DNA from: Microbulbifer aggregans | GTDB lineage: Bacteria > Pseudomonadota > Gammaproteobacteria > Pseudomonadales > Cellvibrionaceae | Direction of reading: 5' to 3' | NCBI RefSeq assembly: GCF_001750105.1 | Contig: NZ_CP014143.1 | Location: 1,302,001-1,366,000, forward strand | DNA: 64,000 nucleotides | Shown here: positions 8,788-18,000 of the stretch, in pieces | How the letters are laid out: each line of letters starts with the position of its first letter | Numbering within the stretch: the first letter of the stretch is position 1 | Notes under the pieces: generated by a model | Told to the model about the DNA's origin: nothing | The model's database searches: none | Seen by the model: the letters and a program-made list of their open reading frames with translations, nothing else | Position numbers and translations under genes: made by a program

Positions 8788-9696
8788 TCAACCGCGCGGC
8801 GTACCGCTGCCTGCGGCAGTGGAAAAGCCGGTCATTTCAAAGCGCCAGGTACGAATGATCTCGAGGCGGTCGGCCTCCTTGCGGATCTCAGCCGGAAACG
8901 GTGCGAACGGCGCCGACAGGCGCACGATCTGCTGGGCGGCATCGTCCAGCACCTTCTCGCCGGAGGACTCCAGAATGCGCACCTCTTCCACGGCGCCGGT
9001 GGGAAGCAGGCGAACCATCATCCGCAGGCTGCCGGTGATCTGGCGTTGCAGGGCCTCTTGCGGGAAGTTGTCATTGCCGACGGCTTCCACTTTCTGGCGC
9101 CACGCGTGCAGGTATTCGGCATCGGCTGAGGCCCGGGTGGCGACCGAGGTGAGGCGCCGGACGCGGGGGCGCTGGGCAATTGTCTGGCGAATCTTGTCCA
9201 GCCGCGCCTGCAGGCTGGCGATCTCCGGATTGGAGAGAGGCAGGTCGTTGGGCGCGTTGCCTTCCTGTTCTTCGGAGGGTTTGTCTTCTGCAGGCAGTTC
9301 CGGTGCCTGCTGGGGACTGTCACCAATGGTGGTGACCAGCTGGCGACGCTGCTCCGCGGGGCGCGCGGCCTGCTGCTGCGGCAGGGGGTTGACCTCGCGG
9401 ATCGCAGTGTCGGCGATTTCAGCGCGCCGGTTGCTGGAGAGCTCGCGCGGATCTTCCGCCGTGCCGCTGGCTTCCTGGTTGTGCTGGGCGAGGTAGTCGG
9501 CGTCCTCCGGCGCTGCGGAGGTATGGTGTTGCGCCAGGGTGACCTCCAGGGTGGGCGGTGCCTGGCGTCCCTCGGGCGCAGTAAAAGCCACACCGAAGAT
9601 CAGCAGTGCGTGGAAAGCGCCAGCAAGAAAGAGTGCAAACACGAAACGATCGTGCTGGGCAGCATGAAGCTGGTTCGGGGTGGCGGTGGAATTCAT
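8788..9696 (-). CDS. TonB-family energy transducer (TonB3-like)
   Basis: A 302-residue inner-membrane protein with a short cytoplasmic N-terminus, one membrane anchor (about 19-38, FVFALFLAGAFHALLIFGVAF), a long Gln/Ala/Pro/Glu-rich periplasmic span and a C-terminal TonB fold (about 205-290). The C-terminus resembles TonB proteins in its GSLRMMVRLLPTGAVEEVRILESSG strand-turn segment, quoted here only as residues about 232-256. Position between yqgE and gshB next to pilG matches P. aeruginosa tonB3, which has been tied to twitching motility. Which receptors or envelope proteins it drives cannot be read from the sequence. No exbBD genes are nearby. Confidence 0.85.
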   Translation of the reverse strand: MNSTATPNQLHAAQHDRFVFALFLAGAFHALLIFGVAFTAPEGRQAPPTLEVTLAQHHTSAAPEDADYLAQHNQEASGTAEDPRELSSNRRAEIADTAIREVNPLPQQQAARPAEQRRQLVTTIGDSPQQAPELPAEDKPSEEQEGNAPNDLPLSNPEIASLQARLDKIRQTIAQRPRVRRLTSVATRASADAEYLHAWRQKVEAVGNDNFPQEALQRQITGSLRMMVRLLPTGAVEEVRILESSGEKVLDDAAQQIVRLSAPFAPFPAEIRKEADRLEIIRTWRFEMTGFSTAAGSGTPRG

Positions 9697-9760
9697 TATT
9701 GGTTTTTGGTTACTGCTGGTTTTACCGCGATAGGTCCGCTCAGCGGATCAGACCACGAGT

Positions 9761-10717
9761 TTACCCTTTTTGCTTCAGCCGGTCTGTGATTGCGCTCATG
9801 AGCAGGCCTCCGATATCCGTGCCGTAAGCTGCATCGATTTCGCGCACACAGGTGGGGCTGGTGACGTTGATTTCCGTCAGATAGTCGCCGATGACGTCCA
9901 GGCCGACGAACAACAGGCCCTTTTCTTTCAGGGTGGGCGCTACCTGTTCGACAATCCAGCGATCCTTGTCGCTCAGTGGGCGTGCCTCGCCCCGACCGCC
10001 CGCTGCCAGGTTGCCCCGGGTTTCCCCGGCTTCGGGAATCCGGGCCAGGCAGTAGGGCACGGCCTCGCCATCCACGACCAGGATGCGCTTGTCGCCGTCT
10101 TTGATCTCCGGAATATACCGCTGGCCCATGATCTGCTTGTGGCCATTGGCTGTCAGCATCTCCAGGATTGCTCCCAGGTTGGAGCCGTCGGGTTTGCAGT
10201 GGAAGACCCCGCTACCGCCCATGCCATCCAGGGGCTTGAAGATCACGTCTTTGTGGCTGGCGTGGAAGGCGCGCAGTCTCGCCATGTCCTTGCTGACAAT
10301 CAGTGGCGGGCAGCATTGCGGAAAGCGCGTGGCAAAAATTTTCTCGTTGCAGTCCCGCAGGGACTGGGGTTTGTTGACCACCAGCGTTCCCTCGAGCTCT
10401 GCGGCTTCAAGGATATAGGTGGAGTAGACGTATTCGTTGTCGAAAGGGGGATCCACGCGCATGAGCATGGTGTCCAGCTCCCCCAGCGGCATGGGGTTGG
10501 AGTCGCCGAGCGCGAACCAGCACTCCGGGTCGTCAAATACCTGCAGCGGGCGGCCGATGCCCATCGCCCGGCCGCCGTCGAGGTACAAGTCCGACTGCTC
10601 GAAATAAAAGAGGGTGAAGCCGGCGCGCTGGGCCGCCTGCAGCAGGGCAAGCGTTGTGTCTTTTTTGAAGCTGATATTGGCGATGGGGTCCATCACCACG
10701 CCGAGGGTATGGCTCAT
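9761..10717 (-). CDS. gshB: Glutathione synthetase
   Basis: A 318-residue ATP-grasp enzyme that joins gamma-glutamylcysteine and glycine. The start is placed at ATG 10715-10717 because the protein then opens with the family sequence MSHTLGVVMDPIANI; a longer in-frame start at 10816 adds 33 uncharacteristic residues. The N-terminal substrate domain includes MRVDPPFDNEYVYSTYILE. The ATP-grasp part has KPLDGMGGSGVF and ends in LTEINVTSPTCVREID, the metal-binding segment. It is divergent from pilG, as in Pseudomonas. Confidence 0.96.
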   Translation of the reverse strand: MSHTLGVVMDPIANISFKKDTTLALLQAAQRAGFTLFYFEQSDLYLDGGRAMGIGRPLQVFDDPECWFALGDSNPMPLGELDTMLMRVDPPFDNEYVYSTYILEAAELEGTLVVNKPQSLRDCNEKIFATRFPQCCPPLIVSKDMARLRAFHASHKDVIFKPLDGMGGSGVFHCKPDGSNLGAILEMLTANGHKQIMGQRYIPEIKDGDKRILVVDGEAVPYCLARIPEAGETRGNLAAGGRGEARPLSDKDRWIVEQVAPTLKEKGLLFVGLDVIGDYLTEINVTSPTCVREIDAAYGTDIGGLLMSAITDRLKQKG

Positions 10718-11075
10718 AGTGGGTTCCGTGCAGGCTAAAAAATCGACAGGCGGCAGAGCCGGGTCCGGATAAGGTAAGAGTTGGCCGCCAGCGGCGCAAC
10801 CGTTTGGCGCACCCATAAGCGGTTACGTTGGCGAGAAAGCAACTCGCTTGCGGGAAGCCACCCGCTTGGCAGGTAGATTCACCGTGGGTTCTGTGATAAA
10901 AGTTGCCACTGTTGTGCGACCTTGGCGAAGGTGTCCGCTGTACGCTTGGTGGACAGTCGCTTGCGATATCCTGTCGGCGAGGCGCCCAGACCCCGAGCGT
11001 GGTAAACAATATAGGGTCCGCGAGAGTTGCGGACGCGGGGCCCGAAAATAAGTAATCAGGGGATTCAAGAACACT
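10718..11075. other. Divergent gshB-pilG intergenic region (358 bases)
   Basis: No gene. It must carry promoters for gshB (minus) and the pil-chp genes (plus). A perfect inverted repeat, GTCCGC-7-GCGGAC (11016-11034), lies about 40 bases before the pilG ATG and could form a leader hairpin. AT-rich sequence just before it (11003-11013, AAACAATATAG) is the best place for a pilG -10, but no -35 is convincing. The pilG ribosome site is GGGGA, 11 bases before the ATG. Confidence 0.5.
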
Positions 11076-11471
11076 ATGGAGCTCAACTGGGAAAGCCTGA
11101 CGGTAATGGTGATCGACGATAGCAAGACGATTCGCCGCACCGCTGAAACCCTGCTGCAAAAAGCCGGATGTACCGTTGTCACTGCTACGGACGGTTTTGA
11201 TGCTCTGGCAAAAATCGCAGACTCGCGCCCCGATATCATCTTTGTGGATATCATGATGCCGCGACTCGATGGCTATCAGACCTGTGCCCTGATCAAGAAC
11301 AACAGCGAGTTCCGTTCCACGCCTGTCGTGATGTTGTCGAGCAAGGACGGTCTTTTTGATAAGGCGAAGGGGCGAGTTGTTGGGTGTGATCAGTATCTGA
11401 CCAAACCTTTCAGTAAAAGCGAGTTGCTTGGGGCCATTTCGGCTCACGCCAAGCCGCATCACGCAGCCTGA
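11076..11471 (+). CDS. pilG: PilG, CheY-like response regulator of twitching motility
   Basis: A 131-residue stand-alone receiver domain. The acidic pair sits in VMVIDDSKT and the phosphorylation site is Asp58 in FVDIMMPRLDG. The switch Thr/Ser and Lys appear as MLSSKDG and YLTKPF. In P. aeruginosa PilG is phosphorylated by ChpA and promotes pilus extension, polarity and cAMP synthesis. It is the first gene of the Pil-Chp cluster. Unusually, 260 bases separate it from pilH. Confidence 0.96.
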   Translation: MELNWESLTVMVIDDSKTIRRTAETLLQKAGCTVVTATDGFDALAKIADSRPDIIFVDIMMPRLDGYQTCALIKNNSEFRSTPVVMLSSKDGLFDKAKGRVVGCDQYLTKPFSKSELLGAISAHAKPHHAA

Positions 11472-11731
11472 TATCGCTTCGGTATCAGTTGCGGTAAGGA
11501 CCTGTCTGCCAGTTGTGGCGTAGAATGGGTCCGCAGGTCCTGAGCGCAAATGGATGCGCGGGGCCGCTCCGGCGATGACTTTCGGGCTCGCCGGCTTGAT
11601 AAGAAGAAAGAGAAAAGAAGAAAGTGCGGGCAGTTGGCCCTGGTTGATGGGGATCCAGGCCTGCAGATAACGACAACACAAACCGCCGCACTCTCAACGG
11701 TGTCGCGGGCCATCAATGTTGCGGGGAACCA
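11472..11731 (+). other. Long pilG-pilH spacer
   Basis: A 260-base gap inside an otherwise compact cluster. It starts with a small hairpin (CTGATA...TATCAG, 11470-11490, without a T-run) and contains an unbroken 24-base purine tract at 11601-11624. It may hold a second promoter for pilH-pilI, but I cannot point to clear hexamers. Confidence 0.4.
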
Positions 11732-12094
11732 ATGGCACGAGTACTCATTGTCGACGACTCTCCTACCGAAACTCACAAGCTCACCACCATCCTGGAAAAA
11801 AACGGCCATGCAGTGATCGCCGCGACCAACGGGGAGAATGGTGTAGATGTGGCGCGCCAGCAGCGGCCGGACGTCATCCTGATGGATATCGTCATGCCGG
11901 GGCTGAATGGCTTTCAGGCCACCCGCCAGTTGAGCAAGGATGGGAATACCAACGGTATACCGATCATCATCGTGACCACCAAGGACCAGGATACCGACCG
12001 CGTCTGGGGTATGCGTCAGGGGGCGCGGGCCTACCTGACCAAGCCGGTGGACGAAGGAAAGCTGCTCGGAACCATCGAGGAGGTGTTGGCCTAG
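11732..12094 (+). CDS. pilH: PilH, CheY-like response regulator of twitching motility
   Basis: A 120-residue receiver domain with the acidic pair in VLIVDDSPTE, phosphorylation site Asp52 in LMDIVMPGLNG, the switch Thr in IVTTKDQDTDRVWG and the conserved Lys in YLTKPVD. In P. aeruginosa PilH opposes PilG, promoting retraction or acting as a phosphate sink for ChpA. The ATG is preceded by GGGGAA. pilI follows after 16 bases. Confidence 0.96.
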   Translation: MARVLIVDDSPTETHKLTTILEKNGHAVIAATNGENGVDVARQQRPDVILMDIVMPGLNGFQATRQLSKDGNTNGIPIIIVTTKDQDTDRVWGMRQGARAYLTKPVDEGKLLGTIEEVLA

Positions 12095-12110
12095 GCCAGC
12101 CGCATTATCT

Positions 12111-12653
12111 GTGCAGTCAAAGAAGACTCCCTATCTAGCGCTGGTCGAAATGGCCAGCCGTGCCAAGGCGCAGGCTGCGGGCCTGCCCGGTCGCCAGGAG
12201 GTTAAGCCCTACTGGAGTGGTATTGGCTTTTCTCTTCTCGGGCACAAGTTCGTTGCGCCAATGGACGATGTTGCGGAATTGCTCGAAGTGCCCCAGCACA
12301 CGTTTATTCCGGGTGTGGAACCCTGGGTGCGTGGCGTCGCCAATGTGCGGGGTCGCCTGCTGCCGCTATTCGACCTGGCGGCCTTCTTCGGTGGTCATCT
12401 GCGGGGGACGCGCCAGCAACGCCGTGTGCTCGTGATCGAGCGCGGCAAGGTCTACGCCGGCCTGATCGTCGATGAGTTGCACGGCATGCAGCACCTCGCG
12501 CTCGAGTATGCTGATCACGCGCCGGGCGATCTGATGGAGCCCTTCGCACCGATGGTCAACGGACAGTTCAAATTGCAGCAGGACCGCTGGCTGGTTTTTG
12601 ATATTCCCGCGCTGCTCAATGATTTTCAGTTTATGGACGTCGCAGTTCACTGA
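12111..12653 (+). CDS. pilI: PilI, CheW-like adaptor of the Pil-Chp system
   Basis: A 180-residue CheW-domain protein that would couple the receptor PilJ to the kinase ChpA. The domain spans about 40-172, with the core segments FVAPMDDVAELLEVP and VRGVANVRGRLLPLFDLAAFFG. I take the GTG at 12111, which starts 16 bases after pilH. An ATG 13 codons in (MASRAKAQAAG) is an alternative, and neither has a strong Shine-Dalgarno. Confidence 0.92.
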   Translation: MQSKKTPYLALVEMASRAKAQAAGLPGRQEVKPYWSGIGFSLLGHKFVAPMDDVAELLEVPQHTFIPGVEPWVRGVANVRGRLLPLFDLAAFFGGHLRGTRQQRRVLVIERGKVYAGLIVDELHGMQHLALEYADHAPGDLMEPFAPMVNGQFKLQQDRWLVFDIPALLNDFQFMDVAVH

Positions 12654-12819
12654 CGGCGTCATTCCCGGTTGCTCCCGCCGGGTTTCTATCAAGGGAGAGC
12701 AGGTGTCAAATGTCTGCAGCTCAAGAGGCGGCGACTGAGGCTCTCTGCATCGAATGCGTTAAACACAAAGTGGTGACAAAAAGAATTGGCCTGAGCAACA
12801 GGTCCGCCAGGAGTAAACT

Positions 12820-14964
12820 ATGAAAACAGGCTCCCAGAGTTCCTTCTCCGCGCTGCGCAGTAACCCTGCCGCGTTGTTTATGGGTCTGCTGGTACTCGCC
12901 ACGCTGGCGGGACTGATCGTCAGTATCTACCTGGTGCAGACCCGGGGTGACCGAGATAAAGATTACCTGCAGCAAGTGGCGGAACTCCGCGCACTTTCCT
13001 ACCAGGTCGTGTCCTACGCACCGGCGGCTACCGCGGGTGACGAACAGGCCTTTGCTGAGCTGGAGCAGGTAGTGCGGCAGATGAACACCACCTGGAACGA
13101 ACTGCAGCAGGCCGATGAGAGCACGCGTGAGGCGCTACAGGCGGAACTGGCAAACTACAACCAGATCTGGCGTCAGGTGCGTGAGCAGGCCGACACCATT
13201 ATCGGCAACAAAGACTCGATCATCTTCCTGAACGACGTGGCGAGTACGCTGAATGACTCGCTGCCGGAGCTTCAGGCCGAGCACAACAACATCGTGGAGA
13301 TCCTGCTGGCCAACAACGCTCCGGCCAACCAGGTTGAGCAGGCACAGCTGCAGGTGTGGCGCGCCGAGCGAATCGGCCGGAACATCGACAAGATGCTTCA
13401 GGGTGGCGACGACGCCGAAGATGCTGCCGACCAGTTCAATACCGATGCCAGCCTCTTCGGTAAAGTGGTTGAAGGCATGAAGAGCGGTGATGTGGTGATG
13501 GGGATCTCCCGCGTGACCGACGGAGAGGCCCGTCAGTCGCTGGAAGAGATTACCGAGCTGTTCGAATTCGTAAGCTCCTCGGTGCGTGAAATCTTCGAAG
13601 CTACCCCGGCCCTGTTCGCTACCCGCCAGGCCGCGGACGGTATCATTGCCGCGTCCCCCGAATTGCTGGAAGCACTCAGCACACTGAACGACCGCATCGT
13701 GAGCCTGTCCAGTGAGCGCCAGCCAAATAACCAGACCATCGCAATCATTGCGGCGGTGTTCGTCCTGCTGATCTTCGGCATGATGATTGCGGCCTTCTCC
13801 GGTACCCGCCGCAGTCTGCGCGAAGAGTCCGAGACCAACGAGCGCAACCAGCAGGCCATTATGCAGCTGCTGGATGAGCTGGCGGACCTCGCGGATGGTG
13901 ACTTGACCACCTCCGCCACGGTGACCGAGGCCTTTACCGGCGCGATCGCGGACTCCATCAACTACACCATTGACCAGCTGCGCGTGCTGGTATCGCGAAT
14001 CAACAACGCGGCTCAGGAAGTATCCACCCTGTCCCAGGAAACCCAGCAGACCGCTCTGCACCTGGCTGAGGCCTCCGAGCACCAGGCGCAGGAGATTGCC
14101 GGCGCTTCCGCAGCCGTTAACGAGATGGCCGTGACCATTGACCAGGTATCGGCGAACGCCGCTGAATCTGCCCAGGTTGCGGAGCGCTCGGTACAGATCG
14201 CGAGCAACGGCGCCAAGGTAGTACAGAACACCATCAAGGGCATGGATACTATCCGTGAGCAGATCCAGGACACCTCCAAGCGGATCAAGCGCCTGGGTGA
14301 GTCGTCCCAGGAGATTGGCGATATCGTAAGCCTGATTAACGACATTGCCGACCAGACCAACATTCTGGCCTTGAACGCCGCCATCCAGGCCAGCATGGCC
14401 GGTGACGCCGGCCGCGGCTTCGCGGTGGTTGCGGACGAAGTACAGCGCCTTGCGGAACGCTCTGCGGCTGCTACCAAGCAGATCGAGGGCCTGGTAAAAG
14501 CGATTCAGTCGGATACGAACGAAGCCGTGGTCTCAATGGAGCAGACCACCACCGAAGTGGTCCGCGGTGCGCGCCTGGCGCAGGATGCGGGTGTTGCCCT
14601 GGAAGAGATTGAAGGCGTATCCACCAACCTGGCCGCCTTGATTCAGAACATCTCTAATGCGGCGCGCCAGCAGGCATCTTCTGCTGGTCACATTTCCAAT
14701 ACGATGAACGTGATTCAGGAAATTACCTCGCAGACTTCTGCCGGTACTCAGGCTACCGCACAGTCCATTGGTAATCTGGCGGAAACCGCTAACGCACTGC
14801 GTGAATCCGTCGCCGGCTTCAAACTGCCGAGTGAGGATACCGGCGCAGAGAGCAGTGATCTGTACGATGTCGAGCTGCCGGATATGGGTGAGGACGAGTT
14901 CCCGATGCTTGAGGGGGATTCCGCCGAAGCCGAGCATGGTCGCGAAGAGCGGGCGTTGGCCTGA
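12820..14964 (+). CDS. pilJ: PilJ, type IV pilus methyl-accepting chemoreceptor
   Basis: A 714-residue membrane receptor. The first transmembrane segment is at about 20-42 (LFMGLLVLATLAGLIVSIYL), followed by a periplasmic sensing region with PilJ-type helices. The second is at about 305-328 (TIAIIAAVFVLLIFGMMIAAF), followed by a HAMP-like linker and a long coiled-coil signalling domain. The hairpin tip reads DIADQTNILALNAAIQAS and GDAGRGFAVVADEV. The ATG follows an AGGAG site. It should sense pilus or surface contact and control ChpA. No cheR or cheB homologue is present at this locus to adjust its methylation. Confidence 0.96.
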   Translation: MKTGSQSSFSALRSNPAALFMGLLVLATLAGLIVSIYLVQTRGDRDKDYLQQVAELRALSYQVVSYAPAATAGDEQAFAELEQVVRQMNTTWNELQQADESTREALQAELANYNQIWRQVREQADTIIGNKDSIIFLNDVASTLNDSLPELQAEHNNIVEILLANNAPANQVEQAQLQVWRAERIGRNIDKMLQGGDDAEDAADQFNTDASLFGKVVEGMKSGDVVMGISRVTDGEARQSLEEITELFEFVSSSVREIFEATPALFATRQAADGIIAASPELLEALSTLNDRIVSLSSERQPNNQTIAIIAAVFVLLIFGMMIAAFSGTRRSLREESETNERNQQAIMQLLDELADLADGDLTTSATVTEAFTGAIADSINYTIDQLRVLVSRINNAAQEVSTLSQETQQTALHLAEASEHQAQEIAGASAAVNEMAVTIDQVSANAAESAQVAERSVQIASNGAKVVQNTIKGMDTIREQIQDTSKRIKRLGESSQEIGDIVSLINDIADQTNILALNAAIQASMAGDAGRGFAVVADEVQRLAERSAAATKQIEGLVKAIQSDTNEAVVSMEQTTTEVVRGARLAQDAGVALEEIEGVSTNLAALIQNISNAARQQASSAGHISNTMNVIQEITSQTSAGTQATAQSIGNLAETANALRESVAGFKLPSEDTGAESSDLYDVELPDMGEDEFPMLEGDSAEAEHGREERALA

Positions 14965-15097
14965 TCAGGTCGAGACTGTGAGGGTGGGGTTAGCATCTCG
15001 CCCTCGATGCTGCCGGAATGACGCATGGCTCCGGTCACCACAGATTGCCGGATCGCGCCGGCAACCCGCGTACAGACAGATTTACTGAGGACTTGGC

Positions 15098-18000
15098 GTG
15101 AATCACGACAATCCCAACTTTCAGGCCCTGGATTGGCTGAGCGGTGAAATTAACGAGACGCTGACGCAAGCGCGCCAGCATCTCGAGCACTTCGCTGTAG
15201 ACGCGGATGCCGATAGCAGTTTGTTGCAAAACTGCCTCACGCTGATTCACCAGGTCCATGGCAGCCTCCACATGGCTGAGCTTACTGGCGCTGCCATGCT
15301 CGCAGAAGAGATGGAGCAGCTGGTTCAGGCGCTGGCGACCGGCGGTGTGGAAAACAGCGAGGAAACTCGCGAGTTTCTCATGCGGGCGCTGCTCGAGCTG
15401 CCGCTTTACCTGGAAAAGGTCTCCTTCCAGCGCCGGGACAACCCTGTGCTGCTGTTGCCCCTGTTAAACGACCTGCGCGCGGTCAGGCGGGAGCGCCTGA
15501 TTACCGAGGGCGCCATCTTCGCGCCGGACCTTTCACCGCTCGATGTTGCCGAGGGCAAGCGTCAGCCGATTATTGCTGACAACCCGCGCTTCCAGGAGCT
15601 GGTCACCAAGCTGCGTAAGATGTATCACGTAGCTGCGGCAGGCCTCATTCGCGATGTAAACAGCGGTGAAAACCTCACCTACCTGAAAAAAGTCTCCGAG
15701 AAAATGGCGCTGCTCTACAGCGGCAGTGTGCGCCAGCCGCTGTGGCAGATTCTCGGCGGGATTTTTGAAGGAATCGAATCCCATCATCTCAGTGTCATGC
15801 CGGCGCTGCGCCAGTTGCTGCGGCGAATCGATGTCGAATTTCGGCTGCTGCAGGGCCGCGGGGCCAGTGTTCTCGATGCACGCCTCGATCAGGACCTGGT
15901 CCGCAACCTGCTGTTCTACGTCTACCTGAGCGGCCCGAATGGCCCGCAGCGGGAGTCCCTGTATCGGACGTTCGCCCTCGATCGGGCTGTCCCCGGTACA
16001 CCGCGCCCGGATACCGGTGATGCCCTTGCCATGGGCCCGGAGGCGCTTGGCACCGCTATTACTGCCCTGAGAGAGGAGTTGCGGACCCTGCGTGAGGCTC
16101 TGGAGCCTGAAGTTGCGGGCGGCGAGCGAGCCCCACTCTCCGACAGTGCGGCGGTGGCCAAGCGGATCGCTGACACTCTCGGCGTCCTGGGTCTGGAATC
16201 CCAGCGCACACGTGCGCGCGCAGTCTACGATTCTCTCCGCGATGCCTCTCGCACCGCTGATCCTGACGATATGCTCATGCATGCGGCCGGTGAATTGGTG
16301 CAGCTGGATTCAGCGTTGCAGTCCGCCTTCAGTCGCAACAAATCTGTTGAGGATGCGCCGCCCCTGATGGGTGATGCTACCGAGTCGGTGCTTCGCGAAG
16401 CACGAGCCGGACTGGAGCAGGTGAAAGAGGCGGTAGTCGAGTACATCGCCAGCCACTGGGACGCCAGCTACCTGAACCAGGTTCCGGAGCGCTTGCAGGA
16501 AGTCTGCGGCGGTCTGGATATGGTTGGTTACCGCCGTGCCGGGGAGATTGTCAGTGCCTGTCGTCGCTATATCAGCGAACAACTGATCAGTGCTGGTGCA
16601 CAGCCGGATTGGAAACTGCTCGATACCCTTGCGGATGCGATCACCAGTGTTGAGTATTACCTGGAGCGCCGGGCGGAAGGCATCGAAGATGCCGATATGC
16701 TGCTGGCGCTGGCGGAAGACAGCGTGGCCACCCTGGGATTCGCTGTATCCGGTGTCGAAGATCCGGTACTGACAAGCACCGAGGCAGCGTTCAAAACCCC
16801 TTCGGAGCAGGCGGAAGAGGATAATGCACTCGCCGGTTTCGAATTGGAGCTCGAAGCTGACGATGAGGTTCCCGTTGAAACCGGGGAAGAGAGCAGCTGG
16901 TTTGCCGATGGCGAGCAGCCCGTATCCAGTCAGGAGGCACCCACCGTTGATGATGCAGAGGTCGTTGAAGGCGAGCTCTTGCACACTGCGCAGGATTCCG
17001 GCGCGCAGGCTGAAATCGAGCAGAGCCCTGTCCAGGAAAGTGCGGCGGCGGATGACGATGAGAGTCTGATCGACGACGAGATCATCGAGATCTTCCTGGA
17101 AGAAGCCTCCGAGGTGCTCGAGGCCATCGCTGAATACTTCCCGCGATGGGCCGCCAATTTTGCTGACGAGGAAGCCCTGGTGGAATTCCGCCGCGGTTTC
17201 CACACTCTGAAAGGCTCTGGCCGCATGGTCGAGGCCGCGGATATCGGTGAGCTCTCCTGGGCAGTGGAGAATATGCTCAACCGCATCATCGATGAAACGG
17301 TGAAGCCCCAGCGTGCGCACGCGGCACTGGTTGAGCAGGTACGGCAGAAGCTGCCGTCGATGATCGATGCCTTCCGCGAGCGCCGGGCTGACCCCGATCC
17401 CTCACTGACAGGCCGGCTCGAAACCTGGGCGCAGCAGTTGTCCCGGGGTGAAATACCGCCAGAGCTCGACGGAGGTAAAGTTGCCGCAGCTGCTGAAGTG
17501 GCTCCTGACCGCGACGCGGCGGACGAGCACGATCAGCTCTGGGAGATTTTCGCTCAGGAAGCGGAAACACACTTGTCCGTTGTGGCCGAATTCCTCGAGG
17601 AAATGCGCCAGTGCGCTCCGGTTTACGGCCTTCCCTCCGATCCCCTGCACCGGGCACTGCACACGCTGAAAGGCTCCGCTCATATGGCAGAAGTGAAGCC
17701 GGTTGCGCAGTTGATTGCGCCACTGGAACGCTTTGCCAAGGAGCTGCGGACCTACCAGGTACCGATCGACGAAGATACTTTCGAGTTGATCAGCGACGGT
17801 GCAGATTATGTCCGCGCTGCGCTGGACCAGATCCGCAGTGGTGAAGAGCTCAGAATTGAAAAGTCAGAACAGTTCCTGGCCCGCGTTGCCGAGCTGCAGG
17901 AGCGTGCCGTCGGGCACCTGATTCGCGAGCGCGAGGCCAACGAACCGAGAGCCGTGGACCCGCAGTTGCTGGCTGTGATCATGGCGGACGGCATGAAAGT

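Noticed and set aside
10718..10816. Longer gshB start
   Set aside because: The family sequence begins at MSHTLGVVMDPIANI; the upstream 33 residues are Pro/Ala-rich and unrelated.
13135..14082. 315-codon minus-strand open frame opposite pilJ
   Set aside because: Shadow of the receptor gene, with no supporting signal.
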